Part shown: positions 1 to 10,770 of the stretch, piece after piece | Layout: every line of letters begins with the position of its first letter | Position numbering within the stretch: the first letter of the stretch is position 1 | Source of the DNA: Stutzerimonas stutzeri RCH2 | GTDB taxonomy: Bacteria; Pseudomonadota; Gammaproteobacteria; Pseudomonadales; Pseudomonadaceae | Direction: 5' to 3' | NCBI RefSeq assembly: GCF_000327065.1 | Contig: NC_019936.1 | Span: 2,125,001-2,189,000, forward strand | DNA length: 64,000 nucleotides | Program-made: the position numbers and the translations under genes | Notes under the pieces: generated by a model | Told to the model about the DNA's origin: nothing | What the model saw: only the letters and a program-made list of their open reading frames with translations | The model's database searches: none

Positions 1-1739
<1,739 letters not shown>

Positions 1740-1872
1740 ATAACACCCAAACAATTTGGCTGTTAGACGGAAAGTCGACAGTAAAGCCGAAAATCTGCAC
1801 GAACACGCAATACCGATTCAATCACATACCCAATTGGCTGCAGCGGCTAAACCCCGAGGCAGCAACTGAATT

Positions 1873-1990
1873 GCTTGACGACCATAGAGCGTTGGAACCA
1901 CCTGATCCCATCCCGAACTCAGTAGTGAAACGACGCATCGCCGATGGTAGTGTGGGGTTTCCCCATGTGAGAGTAGGTCATCGTCAAGCT
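1873..1990 (+). rRNA. 5S ribosomal RNA
   Basis: About 118 bases with complementary ends (GCTTGACGA at the 5' end and TCGTCAAGC at the 3' end) and the standard 5S core (TGATCCCATCCCGAACTC, GGTAGTGTGGGG). It lies in the usual rrn order after 23S and is followed at once by an intrinsic terminator. The ends are set by the terminal helix and may be off by one to three bases. Confidence 0.96.
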
Positions 1991-2000
1991 CCTTTCCCAA

Positions 2001-2038
2001 ACCCCCGATCCGCGAAAGCGGGTCGGGGGTTTGCTTTT
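2001..2038 (+). terminator. Intrinsic terminator of the rrn operon
   Basis: A 13-bp stem, ACCCCCGATCCGC / GCGGGTCGGGGGT (one G-T wobble), with a GAAA loop, followed by TTGCTTTT. It lies 10 bases after 5S and ends the ribosomal operon. Confidence 0.9.
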
Positions 2039-2568
2039 GAGCTCAGGAAAACCGCAGCAGGCACTTAGGCTTGAGATGTGTTGGGTGCTTGAGGCCGGTT
2101 TCAACCCGCTCGGGTTGGGAGGGAGGAATAGGCCGCGCCTCACCAGAAGGGCCGTGTGCGGCTGTATCCAAGTCCAAGCTATTACTTCAAATAGCGCCAG
2201 TGATGGTGTCGGACGTTGCCGACAGGGGATGGCTGCTCTACAAGCCGTGCAGCGACCTACAGGTCGTCTTTGGTACTCGTATCGGACGTCGATGGGCCGC
2301 ATTCATATTGTTGCCCCCGTGCTTGACCTGTTGTCGTAGCTATAGGTCGCCCTCGTTCGGCTTCGCGCCGGCCGCTGTATAAGCAGGTCAACACCGACCG
2401 TCGCTAGGTGTTCGCGAACCCGCGTCATCAACCAGAGCCCCTAGAACCACTTAATTAATTCGATTGCCGGTTGCCTGTCACGGCCTCACGGCGGGTGGTG
2501 CATGTGTCAGCTCGTCAAAGCGCGTAGAATCGCGCCTCGATTCAGTGACCAGAATGCGAGTGGATATC
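2039..2568. other. Intergenic region between rrn and queD, no gene recognised
   Basis: Short open frames here on both strands show no family resemblance and no credible ribosome binding site. The only signal I see is a -10-like TAGAAT at 2525-2530, well placed to start a short queD transcript. No tRNA fold was recognised. Confidence 0.5.
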
Positions 2569-2925
2569 GTGGAAATCTTCAAAGAGTTTACGTTCGAATC
2601 AGCGCACCGCCTGCCTCACGTACCGCAGGGGCACAAATGTGGACGTTTACACGGCCATTCGTTTCGAGTAGCTCTCTACATCAGCGGTCCGGTTGACCCG
2701 CATACGGGTTGGATTCGCGACTTCGGCGAAATCAAAACGATATTCAAGCCGTTGTACGAATTGCTTGATCATAATTACCTAAATGACATTCCGGGTTTGG
2801 AAAATCCCACCAGCGAGAACTTGGCGAAATGGATTTGGAACGAGCTCAAGCCTTTGCTTCCAGAGCTTTCGCGTATCCGTATTCATGAAACTTGTACCAG
2901 TGGCTGCGAGTACCAAGGCGATTAA
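2569..2925 (+). CDS. queD: 6-carboxy-5,6,7,8-tetrahydropterin synthase
   Basis: QueD converts 7,8-dihydroneopterin triphosphate to 6-carboxytetrahydropterin, the second step of queuosine (7-deazaguanine) synthesis. The protein shows the 6-pyruvoyl-tetrahydropterin synthase fold signatures: FTFESAHRL with a zinc-binding His near the N-terminus, CGRLHGHSF with the catalytic Cys and two more zinc His, LDHNYLND, and the C-terminal [11 protein letters not shown] chose the GTG at 2569 because it gives the usual length (118 aa) and follows GAGTGGA by a few bases. An ATG at 2554 would add five residues and is the main alternative. It is a stand-alone gene; a -10-like TAGAAT lies about 40 bases upstream. 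Confidence 0.9.
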   Translation: MEIFKEFTFESAHRLPHVPQGHKCGRLHGHSFRVALYISGPVDPHTGWIRDFGEIKTIFKPLYELLDHNYLNDIPGLENPTSENLAKWIWNELKPLLPELSRIRIHETCTSGCEYQGD

Positions 2926-3143
2926 TGTCTTTTGCCGGGCTGGATAGTCGCTATGGATTTAAAGTCTTCAATGAGTCGTAGAGGCTATCCAAATCCAGCG
3001 TCGAAATATAAGCAGAGGCGAAGCAATCGAGCCTGCCCAGTATTGGCGTGCTGTTCGAACCCCCTGTTTTTGACTCTTTCGCTTCGTTGTAGCAGAGTAC
3101 GGCGCTTTTCACGCGACCCAGGTCGTTTCTATGGAGAATTCGA

Positions 3144-4460
3144 ATGAACGCAGTTGTTGCGGCAGTCGGCATCATGCTGATCCTGAGTCTATGCCGCGTG
3201 CATGTAGTGGTTGCGCTTATTGCAGGAGCGCTGGCCGGCGGTTTGATCGGTGGATTGGGCATCGAGGGCAGTCTCGCCGCGTTCAATAAGGGGCTTGGCG
3301 GCGGGGCAACGGTTGCATTGTCTTACGCCTTGCTCGGCGCTTTCGCCGTGGCTATCGGGAAAAGCGGCCTTGCGCACGCCCTCGCGGACAAGGCGCTGAA
3401 CCTGGTTGGCAAGCAAGGTACGCAGGGTGCCGGCGCCATTAAGTGGCTGATGATTGGTTTGCTGCTTGCCGTAGCCGTGTCTTCGCAGAATATTCTGCCT
3501 ATCCATATTGCGTTTATTCCGCTTCTGGTTCCGCCGCTCCTTTTCGTGCTGTCGAAGATGAAGATGGATAGGCGTTTGATTGCCTGTGTTCTCGCATTTG
3601 GCCTCATTACCCCTTATATGTTTCTCCCAGTCGGGTTCGGCAATATCTTCCTGAACGAGATTTTGTTGGCGAACGTTGCGAAGAGTGGGGTGGATGTCAC
3701 CGGTATCAAAGTTACGCAGGCGATGTTTATCCCCGCGATGGGGATGGTCGCGGGTCTAGTGGTGGCTTTCTACAGTTATCGCAAACCTCGCGAGTATGAC
3801 CTTGCGCGGATCGAGCAGGTTGAAAAGAGTACTGTCAGCTACAGCCCGCTGACGCTGTTGGTAGCGGCGGTAGCCGTTGCGGCAGCATTCGTGATCCAGC
3901 TGTGGCTGGACTCAATGATCCTCGGTGCGCTCGTGGGATTTGTCATTTTCTCTGTATCGGGCGTAGTGCGCTGGCGGGAGGCAGATGATCTTTTCACTGA
4001 TGGCATGAAGATGATGGCCATGATCGGTTTCATCATGATTGCAGCCGCTGGGTTTGCCGAAGTGATGCGTGAAACCGGCGAGGTGAAGTTGCTGGTAGAT
4101 GCATCGACTCAATGGATCGGAAACAGCAAGGCTGTTGGTGCATTGCTGATGCTCCTGGTCGGCTTACTGGTCACCATCGGCATCGGCTCGTCGTTCTCTA
4201 CCGTGCCGATCATCGCCGCGATCTTTGTCCCGCTTGGCGTGGAGCTAGGGTTCAGCCCGCTGGCGATCGTCAGCCTGGTCGGAACCGCAGGCGCTTTGGG
4301 AGACGGCGGTTCGCCGGCATCCGACTCCACTCTTGGGCCAACTGCCGGTCTGAACGCAGATGGTCAGCATAACCATATCTGGGACACGGTCGTGCCGACC
4401 TTCCTGCACTACAACCTCCCATTGTTGGCTTTCGGCTGGCTAGCGGCGATGACCCTGTAA
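3144..4460 (+). CDS. Na+/H+ antiporter family (NhaC/YuiF-like) permease
   Basis: A 438-residue polytopic inner-membrane protein with about 11-12 hydrophobic segments, starting directly in a membrane segment. The glycine-rich N-terminal half (ALSYALLGAFAVAIGKSGL, then SSQNILPIHIAFIPLL) and the late GSSFSTVPIIAAIFVP and GDGGSPASDSTLGPT motifs resemble the Na+/H+ antiporter family related to YuiF, some members of which move amino acids. The substrate cannot be told from sequence. The ATG at 3144 follows GGAGAATTCGA. It stands alone, 218 bases after queD, with a GC hairpin after the stop codon. Confidence 0.75.
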   Translation: MNAVVAAVGIMLILSLCRVHVVVALIAGALAGGLIGGLGIEGSLAAFNKGLGGGATVALSYALLGAFAVAIGKSGLAHALADKALNLVGKQGTQGAGAIKWLMIGLLLAVAVSSQNILPIHIAFIPLLVPPLLFVLSKMKMDRRLIACVLAFGLITPYMFLPVGFGNIFLNEILLANVAKSGVDVTGIKVTQAMFIPAMGMVAGLVVAFYSYRKPREYDLARIEQVEKSTVSYSPLTLLVAAVAVAAAFVIQLWLDSMILGALVGFVIFSVSGVVRWREADDLFTDGMKMMAMIGFIMIAAAGFAEVMRETGEVKLLVDASTQWIGNSKAVGALLMLLVGLLVTIGIGSSFSTVPIIAAIFVPLGVELGFSPLAIVSLVGTAGALGDGGSPASDSTLGPTAGLNADGQHNHIWDTVVPTFLHYNLPLLAFGWLAAMTL

Positions 4461-4479
4461 CGTCGCGGAGTTCAGATTA

Positions 4480-4503
4480 GGGCCGTCCGCTTGCTGACGG
4501 CCC
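4480..4503 (+). terminator. GC hairpin after the antiporter gene, possible terminator
   Basis: GGGCCGTC / GACGGCCC, an 8-bp perfect stem with an 8-base loop, 20 bases after the stop codon. There is no U-rich tail, so it may be a weak terminator or an mRNA 3'-end hairpin. Confidence 0.35.
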
Positions 4504-4583
4504 GACATCGATTGATCGCCTGACCCGCACTCGTACCGCTGCCCGTTGACTAAACAGTACTGAACGCAGCGGCAGGGTCAACA

Positions 4584-5678
4584 ATGGTCAATTCGACGCT
4601 CGAGCAAAAAGTCTTTCTTGCACTGCTCGTGGTGGTTTCTCTCGCGTTTGGCTGGATTCTATTGCCGTTCTACGGCGCAGTTTTCTGGGCCGTCATCCTC
4701 GCAATCATTTTCGCTCCCCTACAGCGATACCTACACCGGCGCCTCAATCAGCGACGGAATCTGGCAGCGTTCGTCACGCTGCTGGTCTGTCTGCTGGTGG
4801 CCGTTCTTCCTGTCATCCTGACTACGGGGATGCTGGTTCAGGAGGGCGCGACTCTCTACAAGCAGATCGAAAGCGGGGAGCTGGATATCGGCAGCTGGGT
4901 AGCGCGTTTGCGGGATCTGCTGCCTCAGTCAGTGCAACTGCAGTTGCAGCGTTTCGGTTTCGGGGATCTTGAATCGATGCGTGAGCGGCTTGCGTCCGGG
5001 GCCCTGGAGGGAAGTCAGTTCCTTGCGACGAAGGCATTCAGCTTTGGTCAGGGTACGTTTCAGTTTCTGATCAGCTTTTTCGTGATGCTTTACCTGTTGT
5101 TCTTCTTCATCCGGGATGGCCGTGAGCTGGTTGCACGAATCAGAAAGGCCATTCCGCTCAGCGATGCGCAGAAGCGGCGGTTGTTCAACAAGTTCACGCG
5201 TGTGGTGCGAGCGACGGTCAAGGGCAATATTGTCGTAGCCATTACCCAAGGGGCGCTGGGCGGAATTATCTTCGCCGTGCTCGGGATATCAGGCGCCTTG
5301 CTCTGGGGTGTGCTGATGGCGTTTCTGTCGTTGTTGCCGGCGGTGGGGGCGGGCCTGATCTGGACGCCCGTAGCGATCTATTTCCTGATGACCGGAGCGA
5401 TCTGGCAAGGCGTGGTACTGACGCTTTACGGAATCTTGGTGATTGGCCTGGTAGACAATATCCTCAGGCCCATTCTGGTCGGCAAGGACACCAAAATGCC
5501 GGACTACGTCGTGCTCATTTCGACGTTGGGGGGGCTGGCTTTGTTCGGATTGAACGGTTTTGTTATCGGCCCATTGGTGGCCGCACTGTTCATCTCTACC
5601 TGGGGCCTTTTCACTTCGCCTGAAGAGTCTGACATGGCGCAGCTGGACAGGGCTTCAAGGGAAAAGGGGCCGGCGTGA
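4584..5678 (+). CDS. AI-2E family transporter (PerM/YdiK type)
   Basis: This 364-residue inner-membrane protein has the arrangement of the AI-2E exporter superfamily: two N-terminal membrane segments, a soluble stretch (about 85-150), then a block of hydrophobic segments to about residue 345. It carries the family marks GGIIFAVLGISGALLWGVLM, the LPAVGAGLIWTPVA stretch and the DNILRPILVGK motif. Family members include autoinducer-2 exporters and Na+(Li+)/H+ antiporters, so the substrate is open. The ATG at 4584 is preceded by a GGCAGGGTCAACA stretch that could bind ribosomes. It converges on the PhoX gene with only 16 bases between stop codons. Confidence 0.85.
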   Translation: MVNSTLEQKVFLALLVVVSLAFGWILLPFYGAVFWAVILAIIFAPLQRYLHRRLNQRRNLAAFVTLLVCLLVAVLPVILTTGMLVQEGATLYKQIESGELDIGSWVARLRDLLPQSVQLQLQRFGFGDLESMRERLASGALEGSQFLATKAFSFGQGTFQFLISFFVMLYLLFFFIRDGRELVARIRKAIPLSDAQKRRLFNKFTRVVRATVKGNIVVAITQGALGGIIFAVLGISGALLWGVLMAFLSLLPAVGAGLIWTPVAIYFLMTGAIWQGVVLTLYGILVIGLVDNILRPILVGKDTKMPDYVVLISTLGGLALFGLNGFVIGPLVAALFISTWGLFTSPEESDMAQLDRASREKGPA

Positions 5679-5694
5679 GCCAGCCCCTAAGCGA

Positions 5695-7689
5695 TCACAT
5701 CAGGCGCTTGCCGTCTTCACGCGTAATGATGACGGTCGCGGAACGTGGCCTGCGGCCCGGGCCGTCCGGCCAAGTGCTCGTGTAGTTCGTTGCCGTCGAG
5801 CCTTCGCCGGGATGTTGAATATTGACGAATAGGGTTCGGAAATCAGGTGTCGCTGTGATCCCCGTCACCTCTGCGCCCTTGGGTCCGACCAGGAACCGCT
5901 TGGTCTCGCCGGTTTTGGGGTCGGATACCAGCATCTGGTTGTTACCAAATGGCCCTGCGCTCAGCTGGCTGCCGCTCATGTCGGTCTGAATCCATAGACG
6001 GCCTTCGTCATCGAACCATAGCCCGTCCGGGCTGGCCATGATGCTGCTGTCGTCGAGTGGTTTCCCTTTCGGACTGCGGCTGTTTTCCTGAGGGCCAGCG
6101 AGAAGATAGAGGTCCCAGCTGAATCGCGTTCCAGCGAAGTCGCGGCTCTCCTCGCGCCACCGGATGATATGACCAAACGGGTTCGGTGCCCGCGGGTTGG
6201 AAGCGTCGGCTTCCTGACGGCCGCTGTTGTTGGTGAGGGTGAAGTAGACTTCGCCCGTATCAGGGTTCACCGCACCCCACTCCGGTCGGTCCATCTTGGT
6301 TGCGCCGACGATGTCTGCTGCCAGGCGGGTGTTGATCAGGACTTCACCTTGGTCAGCGAACTTCACGTCGGCAGCATCGCAGGCCCGCTGGAACGCTGGG
6401 TCTGCATGGTCCAGCGCAAGCCAGTCGCCACTCCCGTCGGCGTTGAAACGCGCCACATAGAGGATGCCGTCGTCCAGCAGGCGTCCATCGCTGCGTTGCG
6501 GTCGGTACTTGTCGCGACTGACGTACTTGTAGATGTACTCGTTCTGCGAGTCGTCTCCCGAGTAGCAGACGACGGGGCGACCTGGCTTGACTGGGGCGAA
6601 CACCAGCCCTTCGTGGGCGAAACGACCCAGCGCCGTGTGCTTCACCGGGGTTGAATTGGGGTCGAACGGGTCTATCTCAACTACCCAGCCGAAGGTGTTT
6701 GGCTCGTTGCGATAGTCCTCCTGCGGAGCCTCGGCCATCCGTGTCGCATTGAACCGCTCGAACTCATCGCCCGCGACTGTCTCCCAGCCGTAGCGGCCGC
6801 TGCCGCGTATGCCATAACGGCTGAGCTCGCGTGGGGTTTCACTGTCGGCGGTGGCGAAGTAACCAGCCCAGTTCTCCTCGCAGGTCAGATAAGTGCCCCA
6901 CGGCGTGTGGCCGTTGGCGCAGTTGTTGAGGGTACCTCGGGTCGACGTCCCGCTCGGGCTATAGCGCGTACGCATCAGCGCATGACCACTGGCCGGGCCT
7001 TCGATGCGCATCGGGGTGGCGCCGGTAATGCGGCGATTTCGGGCGGTCGGCAGTACCGACCATTCGCCTCGTGGGCCGCGGCGGATTTCCACGACGGATA
7101 CGCCATGCGCGTTAATTTCTTTACGCACTTCGTCTACATTGGTGCGCTTGCCGTCTACCACCGTTGGGCCGTTGCGGTGGAGCAGGGGAGCGTCGATATA
7201 CTCGTGATTGAGGACCAGCAAGCCGTGGTCGCTCTGGCGCCCGCCGTGTTTCGCGTTCATCGGGAAGAAGTGCATCCCATCGTGATGCATGCCCACCTGC
7301 TGAGCCTGATCTTCTGCGCTATTGCTGCCATCTTCGAGCCAGGCCGGATAGCGACCGGTAATAGGGGTGCCCCACGGGATGAAGGTTGTCGCGGAGTACC
7401 CGGCCGGTACCGTGATGGCATCTGCGCGAGTAACTGCAACCGGGGTGAAGGGCAGGCGCGTACGGCGCTTGAACGGAATATCCTTGAGTTCCCGGGCCGT
7501 AGGCTCGGCTGCTTGTACGAGTCCGGGAAGCGACGCGCCAAGAAACGCCAAGGCGCCCATTGCTGCGCCGCCAGCGAGTACTTTGCGGCGACCAATCGAG
7601 ATCACCTCCTGGATATGCGGATTCGTTGAATGGTTACTGGGCAACTCGTCCCCGTTGCCGAACAGAATGTCTTTGTTCTCAGTAATCAC
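5695..7689 (-). CDS. PhoX family (DUF839) Tat-exported phosphatase-like protein
   Basis: Encodes 664 residues. A twin-arginine signal (RR at 34-35, then a hydrophobic stretch ending GLVQA near 60) predicts folded export to the periplasm. The rest matches the DUF839/PhoX beta-propeller family, with metal-site segments such as LVLNHEYI, TCEENWAGYF, HEGLVFAPV, YSGDDSQNEYIYKYVS and PEWGAVNPDTGEVYFTLTNN. PhoX enzymes are calcium/iron alkaline phosphatases, but many Pseudomonas paralogues are uncharacterised, so the activity is inferred. The start is GTG at 7689 with TGGAG eight bases upstream. Confidence 0.82.
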   Translation of the reverse strand: MITENKDILFGNGDELPSNHSTNPHIQEVISIGRRKVLAGGAAMGALAFLGASLPGLVQAAEPTARELKDIPFKRRTRLPFTPVAVTRADAITVPAGYSATTFIPWGTPITGRYPAWLEDGSNSAEDQAQQVGMHHDGMHFFPMNAKHGGRQSDHGLLVLNHEYIDAPLLHRNGPTVVDGKRTNVDEVRKEINAHGVSVVEIRRGPRGEWSVLPTARNRRITGATPMRIEGPASGHALMRTRYSPSGTSTRGTLNNCANGHTPWGTYLTCEENWAGYFATADSETPRELSRYGIRGSGRYGWETVAGDEFERFNATRMAEAPQEDYRNEPNTFGWVVEIDPFDPNSTPVKHTALGRFAHEGLVFAPVKPGRPVVCYSGDDSQNEYIYKYVSRDKYRPQRSDGRLLDDGILYVARFNADGSGDWLALDHADPAFQRACDAADVKFADQGEVLINTRLAADIVGATKMDRPEWGAVNPDTGEVYFTLTNNSGRQEADASNPRAPNPFGHIIRWREESRDFAGTRFSWDLYLLAGPQENSRSPKGKPLDDSSIMASPDGLWFDDEGRLWIQTDMSGSQLSAGPFGNNQMLVSDPKTGETKRFLVGPKGAEVTGITATPDFRTLFVNIQHPGEGSTATNYTSTWPDGPGRRPRSATVIITREDGKRLM

Positions 7690-7811
7690 GGCGCAGCTCC
7701 ATAACGATTTGTTGTCGGAGCCATGACGCTAAATTGCATATGCGACAAGAGAATGACAGTAGTGCGTTTGGCCGACGAAGAGCAGGCGCATGTAACGTTT
7801 CTGCTGTGAAA

Positions 7812-7845
7812 AAAAAAGCCCCGGCACAGGTGCCGGGGCTTTTTC
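7812..7845. terminator. Bidirectional intrinsic terminator after aceA
   Basis: AGCCCCGGCA / TGCCGGGGCT stem with a CAGG loop, flanked by A9 on the left and T5 on the right. It serves isocitrate lyase on the minus strand; no plus-strand gene ends nearby. Confidence 0.85.
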
Positions 7846-7880
7846 ACTACACCGCAGCTTTGGAAGCTGCGAACCTGTTC

Positions 7881-9476
7881 TTAGTGGAACTGGTTCATGG
7901 TGTTGTCTTTACCGCTTGCCTTCAGAGCAGCTTCGCCAGCGAAGTACTCCTTGTGGTTGTCGCCGATGTCGGAACCAGCCATGTTCTGGTGCTTGACGCA
8001 GGCGATACCCTGACGCAGTTCCTGACGCTGAACGCCCTTCACGTAGGCCAGCATGCCCTGGTCGGCGAAGTAGCCCTTGGCCAGGTTGTCGGTCGACAGC
8101 GCGGCGGTGTGGTAGGTCGGCAGGGTGATCAGGTGGTGGAAGATGCCGGCGTGAGCCGAACCGTCACGCTGGAAGGTACGGATCTTCTCGTCTGCAACCT
8201 GGGCCAGTTCGGTTTCGTCGTACTCGACGCTCATCAGCTTGGCGCGGTCGTAAGCAGAAACGTCCTTGCCTTCGGCTACGAATGCGTCGAACACCTGCTG
8301 GCGGAAGTTCAGAGTCCAGTTGAACGACGGGCTGTTGTTGTAGACCAGCTTGGCGTTCGGGATGGTCTTGCGGATTTCGTCGACCATGGCTGCGATCTGG
8401 CCAACGTGCGGCTTCTCGGTTTCGATCCACAGCAGGTCAGCACCGTTCTGCAGCGAGGTGATGCAGTCCAGTATGCAGCGCGCTTCACCGGTGCCAGCAC
8501 GGAACTGGAACAGGTTGGACGGCAGACGCTTCGGACGCAGCAGCTTGCCTTCGCGCTTGATGACGACGTCGCCGTTGCCCAGAGCGGCTTCGGAAACTTC
8601 TTCGCAATCCAGGAAGGAGTTGTACAGGTCGCCCAGGTCGCCCGGCTCTTTGGTCACAGCGATCTGCTTGGTCAGGCCGGCACCCAGGGAGTCGGTACGC
8701 GCAACGATCACGCCGTTGTCGATGCCCAGCTCAAGGAAGGCGTAGCGAACGGCGGCGATCTTGGCGAGGAAGTCGGCGTGCGGAACGGTCACTTTACCGT
8801 CCTGGTGGCCGCACTGCTTCTCGTCGGATACCTGGTTTTCGATCTGGATGCAGCACGCACCAGCTTCGATCATGCGCTTGGCCAGCAGGTAGGTGGCTTC
8901 CGGGTTACCGAAGCCAGCATCGATGTCGGCGATGATCGGTACGATGTGGGTTTCGTAGTTGTCGATCTGATTCTGGATCTCGGCAGCCTTGGCGTTGTCG
9001 CCAGCTTCACGAGCAGCATCCAGGGCGGTGAAGAGCAGGTCCAGTTCGCGGCTGTCAGCCTGACGCAGGAAGGTGTACAGCTCCTCGATCAGGTCGGAAA
9101 CGGCGGTCTTCTCGTGCATGGACTGGTCCGGCAGCGGGCCGAACTCGGAACGCAGGGCAGCAACCATCCAGCCGGACAGGTAGAGGTAGCGCTTGTTGGT
9201 GGTCTTCAGGTGCTTCTTGATGGAGATCAGCTTCTGCTGACCAATGAAGCCGTGCCAGCAGCCGAGGGACTGCGTGTAGACGGACGAGTCGGCGTCGTAC
9301 TCGGCCATGTCCTTGCGCATGATGTCGGCGGTGTACTGAGCAATTTCCAGACCGGTCTTGAAGCGGTTCTGGGCGCGCATGCGAGCGACGGACTCAGGGT
9401 TGATAGCGGCCCAGCTGCTGCCGTATTGCTCTTTCAGGGCGGCAACTGCCTTGATGTCGTCTTGATATGCGGACAT
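7881..9476 (-). CDS. aceA: Isocitrate lyase (Pseudomonas 531-aa type)
   Basis: Cleaves isocitrate to glyoxylate and succinate, the first step of the glyoxylate shunt needed for growth on acetate, fatty acids and ethanol. The protein has ADIDAGFGN (metal and substrate region, 183-191) and the catalytic loop KQCGH (220-224; KKCGH in E. coli). At 531 residues it belongs to the longer isocitrate lyase subfamily typical of Pseudomonas. The ATG at 9476 follows GAAGGA by seven bases; a longer frame start lacks support. It is monocistronic with a strong terminator. The long upstream region holds a possible promoter and an inverted repeat. It is a plausible partner of the ethanol-oxidation genes later in the window. 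Confidence 0.95.
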   Translation of the reverse strand: MSAYQDDIKAVAALKEQYGSSWAAINPESVARMRAQNRFKTGLEIAQYTADIMRKDMAEYDADSSVYTQSLGCWHGFIGQQKLISIKKHLKTTNKRYLYLSGWMVAALRSEFGPLPDQSMHEKTAVSDLIEELYTFLRQADSRELDLLFTALDAAREAGDNAKAAEIQNQIDNYETHIVPIIADIDAGFGNPEATYLLAKRMIEAGACCIQIENQVSDEKQCGHQDGKVTVPHADFLAKIAAVRYAFLELGIDNGVIVARTDSLGAGLTKQIAVTKEPGDLGDLYNSFLDCEEVSEAALGNGDVVIKREGKLLRPKRLPSNLFQFRAGTGEARCILDCITSLQNGADLLWIETEKPHVGQIAAMVDEIRKTIPNAKLVYNNSPSFNWTLNFRQQVFDAFVAEGKDVSAYDRAKLMSVEYDETELAQVADEKIRTFQRDGSAHAGIFHHLITLPTYHTAALSTDNLAKGYFADQGMLAYVKGVQRQELRQGIACVKHQNMAGSDIGDNHKEYFAGEAALKASGKDNTMNQFH

Positions 9477-9865
9477 GTTCAATCCTTCAAAATAAGTGTG
9501 GTTGAGCACCGACTTTTCCCACCGAAACCTACGTGCTATCGCTGATCATTGCGGGCAACACGCGGCAGAGCGTCGAAATATCGACTGGGACGAGGATTGA
9601 ACCAAGAGAAGGGTGGATCCGATCGCCGGGCTGGTTCCGGTTGCTGCGCCCACAGCCGGCGTGGCTGCCGTGTGCGCTACAACAACGAGAAGCGGTCAGT
9701 CTGGCTGATGCGTCAATCGCTACCCCGTCCCTCAGGACGACTCGTTCCAGTCGCAACCTCGTCAGTCCGCCTTGTGGGCAGTACAGTCACGGAACGGCTC
9801 GGCTGGTTGGCTTGAGCACGCCCCGGAGACCCTTGCCAGGGCCCCTGGTTAGCGGGAGCGGGGCA

Positions 9866-9926
9866 ATAATGCTCCGCTGAAAAGGCATCGTCAATCGTTT
9901 TGTAGTGTTTTTTTTGCGGCACTACA
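9866..9926 (-). promoter_or_regulatory. Candidate aceA promoter with adjacent inverted repeat
   Basis: On the minus strand, TTGACG (9889-9894) and CATTAT (9866-9871) are 17 bases apart and would start a transcript with a leader of about 380 bases before the aceA ATG. Directly upstream lies TGTAGTG-N12-CACTACA (9901-9926). The half-site TGTAGT resembles those of RpiR-type carbon regulators (HexR, RccR), but the 12-base spacing is unlike the compact HexR site. The rest of 9510-9960 shows no gene. Confidence 0.4.
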
Positions 9927-9960
9927 TTCTCGCGTTGGGGTCGCGCAGAAGGGGCCGCTA

Positions 9961-10770
9961 TCAGTCCAGGACATCGACCTTCAGGCGCATCGACAGATTC
10001 TGGCTGCTCTGTGTCGAATAGCGGCGTAGCGTGCCGCGCTGTTCAGAGTCCGCGCTTTCGTCGATGCCGCCGATGGTGATCCACTCGCCGACGCGACCGC
10101 TGACCCGGGTATCGGCGTTCTGCATCTCGACCACACCGCTGCGGCCCTGTGCGAGCCGATCACGAGTGCTGCTGATGCTGATCTGCACCCGATCGCCGTG
10201 GACGGTCGCAGTGGCATAGAAGCCCCGAAGAACGTCGCGATACTGCGTCTGCTGGTAAATCTGGCCGTAACCGTCGGTGCCCTGGGTCGTCAGTGGCACA
10301 CTTTGACCAACCTGAATCAGGGCTGGGTAGCCCTCGCTGGCCTGCACCTGTTGAATTCCACCATCTCGGCTGTTGGTACTGCGACGGATGATGCGTACCC
10401 GATCGCGACCGGCGATCTCGCCGCGCCCGGTTTCGAACTCGACGTCACCGGAACGCACGCTTCCATCGACCTGATAACCGCCTGCGCTGCTGCTTGCCGA
10501 GTCCTGCGTGTCGACGCTGATGAGCAGACGCTTCGGCGCGACGTCCAGCTGATCGATTACCCGCCGCAGTTCGCTGATCATCGAGTCAGGTGCATTGACG
10601 ATCAGCTGATTGCCGTAGGCTGTGACCCGACCCTGATTGCCCAGTACAGACTCGGCCACGGGAATCACATCCTCGGCCATGCGGTTGTTGAGCTGGATGA
10701 CCTCGGTTGCTGCGTGTAGTGGCAGGCAAAGACTGAGCGAGGCGGTCAACAGCAAGGTACGAAGGGTCAT
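9961..10770 (-). CDS. Exported secretin N-domain-containing protein
   Basis: A 269-residue protein with an N-terminal signal peptide (TLLLTASLSLCLPLHA). The segment after it (about 20-85: EVIQLNNRMAEDVIPVAES, then YGNQLIVNAP and LRRVIDQLDVAPKRLLI) is a secretin short domain of the GspD/PilQ N1 type. The C-terminal half resembles the start of a secretin core, but the protein is far too short to form a full channel. The ATG at 10770 has GGAG ten bases upstream and overlaps the preceding stop by four bases (ATGA), so translation is probably coupled. Its function is unknown; the same neighbours occur next to purB in P. aeruginosa. Confidence 0.7.
   Translation of the reverse strand: MTLRTLLLTASLSLCLPLHAATEVIQLNNRMAEDVIPVAESVLGNQGRVTAYGNQLIVNAPDSMISELRRVIDQLDVAPKRLLISVDTQDSASSSAGGYQVDGSVRSGDVEFETGRGEIAGRDRVRIIRRSTNSRDGGIQQVQASEGYPALIQVGQSVPLTTQGTDGYGQIYQQTQYRDVLRGFYATATVHGDRVQISISSTRDRLAQGRSGVVEMQNADTRVSGRVGEWITIGGIDESADSEQRGTLRRYSTQSSQNLSMRLKVDVLD

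Noticed and set aside
1818..2382. Short open frames across 5S rRNA and the following spacer
   Set aside because: They overlap a structural RNA or its terminator and have no recognisable start site or homology.
5695..7689. PhoX-like protein as a lanthanide- or PQQ-related propeller
   Set aside because: Its signatures are those of the DUF839/PhoX family and it lies far from the island without shared motifs.
7734..9545. 603-codon open frame on the plus strand opposite aceA
   Set aside because: It is the antisense of a clear isocitrate lyase; long shadow frames are expected in GC-rich codon use, and the translation shows no family features.
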